The position numbers were made by a program, and so were the translations under genes. Shown in pieces: positions 37,592 to 47,248 of a stretch of DNA of 64,000 bases. The stretch is from contig NZ_JAFJZZ010000005.1 of NCBI RefSeq assembly GCF_017255415.1, positions 62,001 to 126,000 of the forward strand. The letters run 5' to 3'. Position 1 is the first letter of the stretch; each line of letters starts with the position of its first letter. The DNA is from Clostridium aminobutyricum (GTDB lineage: Bacteria > Bacillota > Clostridia > Peptostreptococcales > Anaerovoracaceae). The notes under the pieces are model-generated. The model was not told the DNA's origin. It did not search any database and saw only the letters and a list, made by a program, of their open reading frames with translations.

Positions 37592-38324
37592 CAGATGGTT
37601 TAAATATAGCGGAAAAGGATCGCCTCAAGGCGGACTTCAATTGTTTTGTTTTCCGCATGCAGGAGGAAGTGCGCGGTTATATAAGGATTGGGCGCAGATT
37701 GCCGAACCGGAAATCAATGTATTCCCGATTCAATTGCCCATGCGTGAAAACAGGTATAGCGAGAAATTGCCGGATCGCATCGAAGCGGTTGTCGATGAAT
37801 TTCTACAGGAAAATCAAGAATTGTTTCAAGAAAACTATGCGGTTTTTGGTCATAGTTTAGGAGCCATTTTTGCGTTGGAATTAGTCTATGCATTACAGCA
37901 AAGAAAGGCACGACCTTGCACCTGTTTGTTTGTATCTGGGACCAGCTACCCAAAAGATAAGAAAGTGACAGCGCCTTTCGATGAGGAAGAAATACGGGAA
38001 AAGTTATATCTTTTGGGGGATGCTGATCGAGAATTGTATAGCAGCGAACTCTTTATGCAATATTATTTGCCGGTCATATCAAAGGATCTGAGTTTGTTCA
38101 GCAATTATGAGTGGAAATACGGAGAAGAAAAATTGAAGTGCCCGCTGTATCTGTTTGGGGCAAAACAGGATGACAGTATATCCATCGGGAAAATGCGTAC
38201 ATGGGAAAACAGCAGTTCTGACTATCTTGGAGAAACCTTTTTTGACGGGGGACATTTCTATTTGACAGACCATCAGCAGGAGATGCTGCAGATTATAAAA
38301 ACGGTATGCAGAGGCTGCAAATGA
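37575..38324 (+). CDS. Type II thioesterase (third)
   Basis: A 249-residue alpha/beta hydrolase of the type II thioesterase family: LFCFPHAGGSARLYKDW near the N-terminus, nucleophile elbow VFGHSLGAIFALE with the normal Ser, and the catalytic His in FDGGHFYL near the C-terminus. It overlaps the A-domain gene upstream by 17 bases and is followed 13 bases later by another NRPS gene. Being far from the other two thioesterase genes, and beside the split modules, it may serve a different step. Confidence 0.88.
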   Translation: MERKNSRWFKYSGKGSPQGGLQLFCFPHAGGSARLYKDWAQIAEPEINVFPIQLPMRENRYSEKLPDRIEAVVDEFLQENQELFQENYAVFGHSLGAIFALELVYALQQRKARPCTCLFVSGTSYPKDKKVTAPFDEEEIREKLYLLGDADRELYSSELFMQYYLPVISKDLSLFSNYEWKYGEEKLKCPLYLFGAKQDDSISIGKMRTWENSSSDYLGETFFDGGHFYLTDHQQEMLQIIKTVCRGCK

Positions 38325-38337
38325 GGAGGATATCAGT

Positions 38338-40719
38338 TTGTATGAAAAAGAATTAGTATTAGGCCAAGAAACCTATGAACATGTAAAGAAAATAACGAAA
38401 GAAAATAAACAACTCGAACAGATTCTGTACGCAGCCATTCTAATCGCCGTTCATTATTACCTTTATGATGAAGACAAGGTGAGCATCCATTGGTCCAATA
38501 AGTGGACCAATTTATCCGTTCAGGTTGATCTGCATAAGGAGCTGACCTTGCGGAGTTTGATGCAAATGCTTCTTAGCGTGAGCAAGGAAGGAAAATCAGC
38601 AGAAATACAAGGAAGTTATGATGTAACGGTTGCTCAACATCAGTATGGCGATAAGCTGACCGAAGAGAAAAGCAAACTGATCCTATATTATAGTGAAGGA
38701 ATCCTCTCTTTTAAGTATGCCTTGTCTCAAAAGCGGATCTATCCGTTGATTTCTGAATTATTTCAACGGATCGTAACCGCAATTGACGATTATGCCGATC
38801 GGCCTATTCATGGTTATTGTCTTGAGAATAAAGAGGAACGAAAAAAAATCTGTTATGAATGGCAGGGCAAACCCCGGACAGAAAGGATAAAACCTTTTAC
38901 GGAATGGTTTGAAACGGCCGTTGAAAACTATGCGAACCGCATTGCGGTATCCGGTAAAGAACGAAGTTTTACCTATAAGGAGTTGGATGAAAAAGCACAC
39001 CTGTTAGCGGAACAGCTGGCACAGAAACAGGTTCGCATGAATGAAGCCATCGGAGTAGAATGTGCCAATTATCCGGAGCTATTGATCAGTATAGTGGCCA
39101 TTGCGAAAGTAAAGGGGATATTTGTCCCGCTGGATTCCAGTTTACCAGCTGAAAAACGGGAACGTATTCTGCTTGACAGCGGCCTGCGTTATATTTTACA
39201 GGGAACGACGATCAAAGCGTTTGAAGGCGTAAATGACGATAAAGCTGCCGAAGCAATTGAGCGAAATCAGGAGCTTTTGCAGCAGGAACAGGGAAGTTAT
39301 TTGATTTATACATCCGGTACGACCGGAGAACCCAAAGGCTGTTTGGTCAGTGAACGAAATATGTTAAACATGTGCTTGTGGTATCAAGAGGAGTTTAAAA
39401 TAGATGAAGAATCGAACGTTATTCTCCTCAATAATTTTAGTTTTGATGCTTCTATTAAAAACATATATGCTCCGCTTATGGCCGGAGGCCGGATTGTAAT
39501 GGGACCGGAGAATTTATTTGATACGTTTGACATAAAAGCCATTATTGCATCTCACAAAGTGACCCATTTAAACTGTGTGCCGGGGTTATTTGATGCCCTA
39601 TTAAAGACCGTCGAGATTGAAAATTATTCGGACTTGGAATCGGTAAGAGAGGTTGTTTTAGGGGGGGAAACGTTTCAGCCGTCTGCGGTAAAAAAGTGGG
39701 CGAGATTGGATCGATGCAATGCCCGGTTTGCCAATGTGTATGGTCCGGCGGAATGCACAAGCGTATCGACGTATTATCACTGCAGTAAAAAGGAATTGCT
39801 GCCGATGGATGAAGTGCCGATTGGCTGTCCCATAAACGGAAAAAAATTATATCTATTCAATTCAAAGGGGAATCTGTGTCTGCCGGGTATGATCGGAACC
39901 CTCTATTTAGGCGGGGAAGGATTAATCAACGGCTATACGAAATCAGAATTAAATCAAGATAAATTTCTTTCCAATGCTTTTGGTATGGAAGACAGATTAT
40001 ATAACACAGGGGATTTAGCAACTTACGATGAAGACGGCCGAGTCTATTATATAGGGAGAAAAGATCATCAAATAAAAATAAACGGGCAGAGAATTGAACT
40101 GGAAGAGTTGGAACATGCCCTTAGCCGATATCCGGAGATCGAGCACTGTGCCGTGAATGTGCTCGATCATCATCTTGTTGCCTTTTATACAACACGCACA
40201 GGACAAGAAGTGAACCATCCGGAGATACAAAAATTTCTCAAATCTTATGTCAGTGAGACAGCCATCCCCAGAACCTATATATTTTTACGAGAAATGCCGA
40301 GGAATAATAACGGAAAAATAAACCGAATGCTTTTAAACGAACTTTCCGTTACTACTGCTAAAGCAAAAGATACGGCAACGGTATCAGGCTCTGATCTTCG
40401 GTTGAAATTGATCCAAGCATGGCAAGCGGCATTGGATGTAAAGAACGTATCCATTACGCAGAATTTTTTTGAACAAGGAGGAACCTCCTTATTGCTGTAC
40501 AAATTAAAGATCGAGATCAAGAAATACACCGGACATGATATTGAAATGGTGGATATCTTAAACTATCCTTCTATCCATACGCTTGAAAAGTGGCTGAATA
40601 AAGAGGAATCCGGGCCTGTAGAAATGGAGAAACAACGCATAAGCAGGAAAAGACGCAATTATCAGAATCGGAAGAGAGAGGAGAACGGAATGACTAAGGT
40701 GAAGGAGAGTAATCGATAG
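38338..40719 (+). CDS. NRPS: half C domain, A domain, PCP
   Basis: A 793-residue protein starting with TTG at 38338, eight bases after GAGGAGG. Residues 1-175 look like a shortened C-terminal half of a condensation domain without HHxxxDG. The A domain (about 190-680) has YTSGTTGEPKG at about 322, SFDASIKNIYAPL, NVYGPAECTSV, YNTGDL and KINGQRIELEELE; the carrier is FFEQGGTSLLL (Ser near 716). Pocket residues read D-A-K, N, V-G, V and S, with some likeness to glutamate/glutamine codes (DAKDLGVV), a weak prediction. A basic tail (RISRKRRNYQNRKREE) follows the carrier and may be a docking element. Its stop overlaps the GTG of the regulator gene. Confidence 0.87.
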   Translation: MYEKELVLGQETYEHVKKITKENKQLEQILYAAILIAVHYYLYDEDKVSIHWSNKWTNLSVQVDLHKELTLRSLMQMLLSVSKEGKSAEIQGSYDVTVAQHQYGDKLTEEKSKLILYYSEGILSFKYALSQKRIYPLISELFQRIVTAIDDYADRPIHGYCLENKEERKKICYEWQGKPRTERIKPFTEWFETAVENYANRIAVSGKERSFTYKELDEKAHLLAEQLAQKQVRMNEAIGVECANYPELLISIVAIAKVKGIFVPLDSSLPAEKRERILLDSGLRYILQGTTIKAFEGVNDDKAAEAIERNQELLQQEQGSYLIYTSGTTGEPKGCLVSERNMLNMCLWYQEEFKIDEESNVILLNNFSFDASIKNIYAPLMAGGRIVMGPENLFDTFDIKAIIASHKVTHLNCVPGLFDALLKTVEIENYSDLESVREVVLGGETFQPSAVKKWARLDRCNARFANVYGPAECTSVSTYYHCSKKELLPMDEVPIGCPINGKKLYLFNSKGNLCLPGMIGTLYLGGEGLINGYTKSELNQDKFLSNAFGMEDRLYNTGDLATYDEDGRVYYIGRKDHQIKINGQRIELEELEHALSRYPEIEHCAVNVLDHHLVAFYTTRTGQEVNHPEIQKFLKSYVSETAIPRTYIFLREMPRNNNGKINRMLLNELSVTTAKAKDTATVSGSDLRLKLIQAWQAALDVKNVSITQNFFEQGGTSLLLYKLKIEIKKYTGHDIEMVDILNYPSIHTLEKWLNKEESGPVEMEKQRISRKRRNYQNRKREENGMTKVKESNR

Positions 40720-41108
40720 TGAATGAATCAAGAGAAATGTACTTAAAGACCATAAACAAGTTATCTGGTGAGAATGGTAATGTGCGATGTGCTGATATAG
40801 CAAGAAGTTTGAATTATAGCAAGCCCAGTATTAGCAGAGCAGTTCGGATTCTTGGCAAGGAAGGATATTTGTATATAAACCATAATGGGACGGTGGAACT
40901 AACGGAAACAGGGCGTAAGATTGCACTGAGAGTTTGTGAGAAGCAGGAGATATTAGCACTGTTTTTCCAAAAAATAGCGAAAGTTTCAAAAAAACGTGCG
41001 GAACTTGATGCTTGCCGGATAGAACATGTGATCAGTGAAGAAGTTTTCCAGGGAATTAAGCGATTTATTGAGAAAGAGAACGTCTTTTTTATAGATGAGG
41101 TAAAATAA
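40719..41108 (+). CDS. DtxR-family metal-dependent repressor, short form
   Basis: A 129-residue regulator. The N-terminus EMYLKTINKL matches DtxR TEMYLRTIYEL, the winged helix-turn-helix is VRCADIARSLNYSKPSISRAV with wing LTETGRKIA, and DACRIEHVISEEV matches DtxR EACRWEHVMSDEV. Thus the primary metal-site residues Met10, Cys102, Glu105 and His106 of DtxR are all kept, which favours iron over manganese. The ancillary-site positions His79, Glu83 and His98 appear changed (Gln, Ala and Glu in my alignment), and the C-terminal SH3-like domain is absent. It starts with GTG overlapping the previous stop and lies in the middle of the biosynthesis operon, so it is co-expressed with what it probably represses. 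The GTTAGC palindromes in this window are its best candidate targets (inference). Confidence 0.87.
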   Translation: MNESREMYLKTINKLSGENGNVRCADIARSLNYSKPSISRAVRILGKEGYLYINHNGTVELTETGRKIALRVCEKQEILALFFQKIAKVSKKRAELDACRIEHVISEEVFQGIKRFIEKENVFFIDEVK

Positions 41109-41109
41109 T

Positions 41110-44100
41110 ATGAAGAAAATTCAGTTGGAATTTAAAGAAAACAGGTTGATGATAGACCATTCATCTGCCAACATGGTGATGGATTCTAAGATTGAAATGG
41201 TTGAAAAGGCTCAGGAAGCAGAGGAGTCCGATGTTGTGTACGCGTCGAACTGTATTCCGAGATACAATAGCCGGCAGGCGGAGCCTATGCTTGAGAAAAT
41301 TCACCGGTGGGGTCCTGCAGACTATCCGGTTGAATGCTGGATAAACGCGTTAAATATTTTGTTTTATAGGTTGATAGGGAATGTCCATTTTACCTATGCG
41401 GTCTATATGCCGGAGAATCCGCAGAGCAGTAGTTGCATGCACTTTAATATGCTGATTGATCCGAATATTACCGAAACAACCATAAAGGAGTTTATCTATA
41501 ATCCAGTTAAACTATATAAAAATTCTTCCCAGACAAATCCGGAATTGGGTGTGACTTTTTTGACGGGGGTAAAGGCAGAAGAAATAGAGCTCAAGTATTC
41601 ATCGGATTGTCCGGATATTATGCTGTTGTTTTTAATGCAATCAGGGGCTGCGGAGCTAAAAATATATTATAAAAATCAATATGTAGAAAGCAGTATAGAA
41701 TGTATCCTTGATGGAATTCATACGGTGTTTAAATATAAGGAAATGGAGACGGACGTATCAAACCGTTCTTTTCCGTTGGATGATCCTTCCATAAATCGAT
41801 TGAACCACAGCGATATGGATAAAACCGTTATTCAATATATGGAAGAGAATGCCGTACAGAATCCGAACGGGATTGCATTGGAAGATGAATATTCATTCAT
41901 AACGAATGCAGAACTAGTAAAGAGAGTGAATCAAATTTGCCATTTCTTCGACGATTTAACGTGTGACTCAACATACATAGCGGTTATGGGGAAGAGGAGT
42001 CTGGAACAAATTATTGTCCTATTGGCAATTATTAAATCCGGACGAGCCTATGTACCGCTGGATGACAGTATACCGGCAGCGAAGCTTACCGATATCACAG
42101 AGCGGTTACATATTGCGGTTATCCTGACCGATACCGCCAGCGAGAAGATCAACCAACCTATCGTTTGCTTGCAGTATCGGGAAATTCATAAACAATCAGC
42201 GGCCTATCAAGACGTATATGAAAATAAAAATACATCGCTGACGGACACCATTTGTGTGCTGCAAACTTCCGGCACCAGCGGTACCGCAAAGATTGTCGAA
42301 CATAATCAGATCCCGATCATGAATGTTGTTGCTGCGCATCATAAAGCATGCCACTTTACGGCCGATGATAGTATCGCTCAGCGTTCCCCATTACAGCATA
42401 TTCCGTCTTTATCCGAATATTTTTTGGGAATTGTGTATGACTTGAAAACCGTTCTCATTTCGGATGAAATATTGATTGATGCGGAAAAATTCAATCAGTA
42501 TCTCAATGAAAAGCAAATCACCTGGATTCAAATCGTTCCGACACTGATGGAATACTATTTTGTAAACAGTGGATTCTCATTCGATTCCTTAAAGTATGCC
42601 GTTCCTTTAGGCGAAGAATTGAAAGCAGACCTGTTATATGCATTTATGGAAAAATATCCGCATATAAAGGTCATCAACAACTATGGAATGACGGAATGCA
42701 ATACGATTTTATTAGCAGACGACTTGCAGCGAAAAAAATATGATAAAGTGCCGCTTGGCCACGCTATTGATAACTATCTTGTTACAATCGTGAACGATGC
42801 CAAGCAGGTCGTTCCAAAAGGAATCATCGGACAAATTGCCACCTGTTACTATTTCAAGGAACGCAATACCATTGAAACGAATCTGAAACATATGGAGCTT
42901 ACATGGATTTCTGACGTGAATGAGAAGATGTTATTAACAGGCGATTATGGGAATTACCTATCCGGAACGGAACTGGTAGAATACCGTAACCGGAAAGATT
43001 CTCTATGCAAAATAAAAGGAAAAAGGGTAGAACTGTTAGAAGTAGAACAGGCCGTCTATCTATTTGAAGAGGTGAAAGAGTGCAAAGTCATTACCGATAC
43101 GGTGGATGGACGAAATCAGATCATTGCGTTTATCGTGTTTAAGCATGAGAAACCGGAGCTGCTGAAGCTGCGAAAATTTTTGGCCAATACGATCGAGTCT
43201 TATATGATTCCGGAAAAAATGATTGTCATTGATAAACTGCCTAAAACGAAGACCGGTAAAATCAATATTGCCGAACTGCGAAAAATGCTGCAACAAGATT
43301 CTTTCAACGGGAAGCATACGGTGACGGAGCTGTTTGAGAAAGTCTTAAATTGTCAGCCGGAAGACGATACGTCCTTTCATGAAATGGGTATCAGTTCCTT
43401 CCAAATGATCGAATTAGCGGACCGGATAAGCGAACTCTATGGGATTGATTTCAGTGTAACCGAATTATATCAGTACTCGACAATACGTATGTTAGGCGAA
43501 TATTTAAAACATACACAGAAAAGCGTGAAAGAGAAAAATAGTTCGAAACAGGAAGCAGAAGAAAAAATCGCAGTCATCGGTATCAGCGGAACTTTTGCCG
43601 GTAATCGGGATGCAGAAGCGTTCTGGGAAGCAGTAGCAGAAGGAAAGTGCCTGGTAGAAGAATTTCCTTCCGCGAGAAAAAAAGAGATCGGAATGCAAAC
43701 GGATTCCAGTGTGATTTCAGGGGGATATCTGGATGAATTCGATGAATTCGATCCTGTTTTCTTCGGCATAGCTCCGAGAGAAGCAAAATGGATGTGTGAA
43801 GAACAAAAACAGGCGTTATTGTATACTTGGAAATTGTTAGAGGATGCCGGAAAGACGAAGAGCGAAATGGAAGATAAAGAAATCGCCGTCTTTATTGGGG
43901 TAGCCGATCATTATAAAGATCAACATCAGGGAGAACCGTCCAATACCCAGTATTATAAAATGGGGAACGATACGGCTATGATTTCTGCAAAAGTGTCGTA
44001 TTTCTTTAATTGGCACGGAGAAAGTGTAACGATCAATACGGCGTGCTCTTCTTCTCTGGTCGCTGTGCACGAGGCATGCAAAAGTATTTTGTATGAGGAT

Positions 44101-47100
44101 AATGAATATGCGGTAGCAGGCGGAATCAACCTCATTACTTCTAAACAATTTTTTGAGGATACCAGTGCGCTTGGGATGTTCTCTGATACCGGGGAGTGCC
44201 TGCCTTTCGATGACACGGCTTCAGGCATTGTACCGGGAGAAGCGGTGGGATTTGTGTTATTAAAACCCTATTCAAAAGCGGTCAGAGATCGGGATCAGAT
44301 TTATGCCATTATTGAAGGCAGTCTGTGCAATCAAGACGGGAAGTCCAATGGGATAACCGCTCCGAATGGAAGGGCACAAAGTGCGTTACTGCGTAAAAAC
44401 CTATATCGCGCCAACATAAACGCAAGGGAGATTCGGTATTTGGAGAGCCATGGAACGGCTACAAAATTAGGCGACCCCATCGAATTTAACGCGATGTCGG
44501 AAGTGCTGCGTTCGGATGACAGGGTTCCGTATTGTTCGCTTGGGAGTGTGAAAGCAAATACCGGACATACCATAGGAGCGGCGGGTATCGTTAGTGTGAT
44601 CAAGGCTTGCTTATCCTTAAAATATGGCATTCTTTCCCCTCAAATTAAGTTCCAAAAACCGAACCGGTTATTGCATATGGAAGAAAGCCCGTTTTATATC
44701 GCGAAAGAAGCGGAACCGATTGATTGTAAAAAGAAGAATATCGTAGCGGTCAATTCATTTGGCTACTCGGGCACCAATGCGAATGTACTGCTGGCTAATG
44801 CTCCGCAAAGAGAACTGTCGGAGGAAGAAAACGCCGGTACATACTATATCCCTTTATCGGCCAAGACCAAACGATCCTTTGAGGCGAATGCAGCGGCCCT
44901 ATTGAATTATATCAAGAAGAATAAAGAACGGCTGCAACTACAGGATATCAGTTATACGCTGCAAAAAGGAAGAACCCATTTTAAAGAATTCCGTAAATTG
45001 CTCGTTGTGAAGGATATAGATCAGTTGATGCTTGTCTTGGAGACTTATAAAAAATCGGGTTTTAAAGAGAAAAACGGTGGTTTTTATGAAACACTTTCGG
45101 ATCAGGACAGATTTCTTATGGAACAGTATGAATCGGGTAAAGACATAGTATGGGCAGATTTTATTGAGCCTGCCGGTACTGTTATTTCATTACCGACCTA
45201 TGTTTTTGGACCTCTTAAAATAAAAAAGGAAATGGTTCATCGTGTAAGCATAAAGGATACGGAGGAGCGCGTCAGCAATCACATCATAGAGGATAATAAA
45301 GTGTTGCCGGCTGCCGCCATTATCGAAGAAGTCAGAACGTATGCCTCCTATTTATTAGACTCTGCCCATATACGGTTGGAAAATATTTATTTTATTCATC
45401 CTATTGTTGTGAATGGCTCCGTGGAAATCGTGCTTCTATTTAAAGAAAAGGGACCTAATCTGACTTTTGAAGTGCAAAACAAGGGTGTTTTGGCAGCGAC
45501 AGGCAGAGCATTGCCAATAGAGGCTTTCGGCAGTACGCAAAGTTTGGAAATGGATCATATAGATGAGCGTGAAAATAGCAGAGGTATGTATGATTTTTAT
45601 CGATCGCAGCACATTTTATTTGGAACGCCATACCGGATATGTGAAACGCTTCATTTCGGAAAAAAGAATGGAACGGATTATGCGTTAGCCCGGCTCATTT
45701 CTAAAAATCCGGAAAACAATAGTTGCTATTTATTGGATTCAGCAATGCATTCTATGGCCTATATGTTATGCCCAAATAATAAACAAGCAATTGTGCCTTA
45801 TTATCTGTCACAAATGGAATTGCTGCCTGAAATCGACGAGCAGAAAGAAATCTACGCATTGGGTTATGCGAAGAATAATTCGATAAATATTCATTTGTTC
45901 GATGAAGAAAAGAACTATTTGGGTAAAATACAAGGCTTTCAATTAGCAACGGCTAAAAAAACAGTAGGGTTCTACACACCGTTATGGAAGCCGGTAAATA
46001 ATCCTGTTGATTTACCAAATTCAGAGGTAACGTTTGATCTTTTGATCAGCGATGAGAACTATGAATTTACAGCCATAAAAATAACGAAGCATGAGAACAC
46101 AACCGGTATTGAATGGAAGGAAAAAACGGAGGCGTTAAGTGTACTTGTTATGCTTGATAAAAAATACAATTCTTATTTTGATGCATTTGAAAGAGTTTTA
46201 GATTTTATAAAGAGCATAAGTAGAGTAAAGGCTAAAAAGATAAAAATGATGTTTGTATATTTCTCTGGAAATGGCATATCCAATATGCTGAATGAATCGT
46301 TAGAAAGTTTCATGAGAGTTGTGAAAAATGAAATGCCAAAGATCACTTATAAAATACTGGAAGTCCCTTCTATGGATAAAGAAAAACTAGAAGAGGCCAT
46401 TGGCACAGAGGCTTTAAGTGGATTCGCCAATAACCTGATTAAATACAATGACCATTGGTCCAGAAGCGAAAACGTACTGACAAAGCTTGATGAGCTGAAC
46501 AGTTCCAGTCTTCGCATGAACAACGGGGATACCTATTTAATCATTGGAGGAAACGGACATATTGGCCGAACCTTGATTGAATTCTTTATATCGAAGTATA
46601 AAGCCAATATTATTTTTACCGGAAGAAGAAGGCTCGATGAAGATACGGACCGGTTTATGAAAGATATGAGTAAATATGGAATAGAAATTACTTATGTACA
46701 AATGGACATAACCGATTATAAGTCAAGTCTTTCCCAAATCGCACCATATAAGGACAGGATCGATGGGGTCATTAATTGCGCCGGTATCACGAGCGATGCG
46801 TTTATAATGAATAAAGACTTTTTACAAGCCAGAGATGTTCTTGAAGTGAAGGTATTAGGGTCCATTAATAGCTATAGACTTTTTAAAGACAGCAAGATCA
46901 AATTTTTAATCCTGTTCTCTTCTGTTTCAGCTGAAATGGGTCTGATTGGACAGTGTGATTATGCCTATGCGAATCGATTCGTCAATCGTTTAGCAAGCAG
47001 CACACCGGCAGGCTTCCATATCGCATCGATTGGATGGGGATATTGGAAAGACGGCGGTATGAAAATGCCCGATTATATGCTTGAGAAATATCTGAAAGAA

Positions 47101-47187
47101 GGAAAATACCCGATAGAGAACAACACCGGATGCAGAGTTCTAGAACAAGTGATCAATTCAGACTATGCCAATGTATTTGTGTACTAG
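41110..47187 (+). CDS. Hybrid starter: C remnant, atypical A domain, ACP, KS, DH, KR; no AT
   Basis: A 2025-residue protein. Residues 1-230 are a C-like remnant without the active motif. The A domain (about 237-735) has a3 TSGTSGTAKIVEH, NNYGMTEC and LLTGDYG; where amino-acid A domains have FDxS with Asp235, it reads HIPSLSEYF, so an alpha-amino acid is unlikely and a carboxylic acid starter is inferred. The ACP is HEMGISSFQM (Ser near 762). The KS starts at about 818 with Cys979 in NTACSSSLVAVH and both histidines. The DH has NHIIEDNKVLP (His1391; Gly of HxxxGxxxxP replaced by Asp) and DSAMH. The KR (from about 1807) has GGNGHIG and the Ser/Tyr pair in FSSVSAEMG and YAYANRF. No AT. The KS-DH-KR module lacks its own carrier, which the next gene supplies. 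This looks like the first extension of the chain, although it is encoded last. Confidence 0.88.
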   Translation: MKKIQLEFKENRLMIDHSSANMVMDSKIEMVEKAQEAEESDVVYASNCIPRYNSRQAEPMLEKIHRWGPADYPVECWINALNILFYRLIGNVHFTYAVYMPENPQSSSCMHFNMLIDPNITETTIKEFIYNPVKLYKNSSQTNPELGVTFLTGVKAEEIELKYSSDCPDIMLLFLMQSGAAELKIYYKNQYVESSIECILDGIHTVFKYKEMETDVSNRSFPLDDPSINRLNHSDMDKTVIQYMEENAVQNPNGIALEDEYSFITNAELVKRVNQICHFFDDLTCDSTYIAVMGKRSLEQIIVLLAIIKSGRAYVPLDDSIPAAKLTDITERLHIAVILTDTASEKINQPIVCLQYREIHKQSAAYQDVYENKNTSLTDTICVLQTSGTSGTAKIVEHNQIPIMNVVAAHHKACHFTADDSIAQRSPLQHIPSLSEYFLGIVYDLKTVLISDEILIDAEKFNQYLNEKQITWIQIVPTLMEYYFVNSGFSFDSLKYAVPLGEELKADLLYAFMEKYPHIKVINNYGMTECNTILLADDLQRKKYDKVPLGHAIDNYLVTIVNDAKQVVPKGIIGQIATCYYFKERNTIETNLKHMELTWISDVNEKMLLTGDYGNYLSGTELVEYRNRKDSLCKIKGKRVELLEVEQAVYLFEEVKECKVITDTVDGRNQIIAFIVFKHEKPELLKLRKFLANTIESYMIPEKMIVIDKLPKTKTGKINIAELRKMLQQDSFNGKHTVTELFEKVLNCQPEDDTSFHEMGISSFQMIELADRISELYGIDFSVTELYQYSTIRMLGEYLKHTQKSVKEKNSSKQEAEEKIAVIGISGTFAGNRDAEAFWEAVAEGKCLVEEFPSARKKEIGMQTDSSVISGGYLDEFDEFDPVFFGIAPREAKWMCEEQKQALLYTWKLLEDAGKTKSEMEDKEIAVFIGVADHYKDQHQGEPSNTQYYKMGNDTAMISAKVSYFFNWHGESVTINTACSSSLVAVHEACKSILYEDNEYAVAGGINLITSKQFFEDTSALGMFSDTGECLPFDDTASGIVPGEAVGFVLLKPYSKAVRDRDQIYAIIEGSLCNQDGKSNGITAPNGRAQSALLRKNLYRANINAREIRYLESHGTATKLGDPIEFNAMSEVLRSDDRVPYCSLGSVKANTGHTIGAAGIVSVIKACLSLKYGILSPQIKFQKPNRLLHMEESPFYIAKEAEPIDCKKKNIVAVNSFGYSGTNANVLLANAPQRELSEEENAGTYYIPLSAKTKRSFEANAAALLNYIKKNKERLQLQDISYTLQKGRTHFKEFRKLLVVKDIDQLMLVLETYKKSGFKEKNGGFYETLSDQDRFLMEQYESGKDIVWADFIEPAGTVISLPTYVFGPLKIKKEMVHRVSIKDTEERVSNHIIEDNKVLPAAAIIEEVRTYASYLLDSAHIRLENIYFIHPIVVNGSVEIVLLFKEKGPNLTFEVQNKGVLAATGRALPIEAFGSTQSLEMDHIDERENSRGMYDFYRSQHILFGTPYRICETLHFGKKNGTDYALARLISKNPENNSCYLLDSAMHSMAYMLCPNNKQAIVPYYLSQMELLPEIDEQKEIYALGYAKNNSINIHLFDEEKNYLGKIQGFQLATAKKTVGFYTPLWKPVNNPVDLPNSEVTFDLLISDENYEFTAIKITKHENTTGIEWKEKTEALSVLVMLDKKYNSYFDAFERVLDFIKSISRVKAKKIKMMFVYFSGNGISNMLNESLESFMRVVKNEMPKITYKILEVPSMDKEKLEEAIGTEALSGFANNLIKYNDHWSRSENVLTKLDELNSSSLRMNNGDTYLIIGGNGHIGRTLIEFFISKYKANIIFTGRRRLDEDTDRFMKDMSKYGIEITYVQMDITDYKSSLSQIAPYKDRIDGVINCAGITSDAFIMNKDFLQARDVLEVKVLGSINSYRLFKDSKIKFLILFSSVSAEMGLIGQCDYAYANRFVNRLASSTPAGFHIASIGWGYWKDGGMKMPDYMLEKYLKEGKYPIENNTGCRVLEQVINSDYANVFVY

Positions 47188-47248
47188 GAACATTCATGTT
47201 AATAGATTATTTGTGCCGCAAGGGATGCGGCGCGGGATGGGAGAAATA

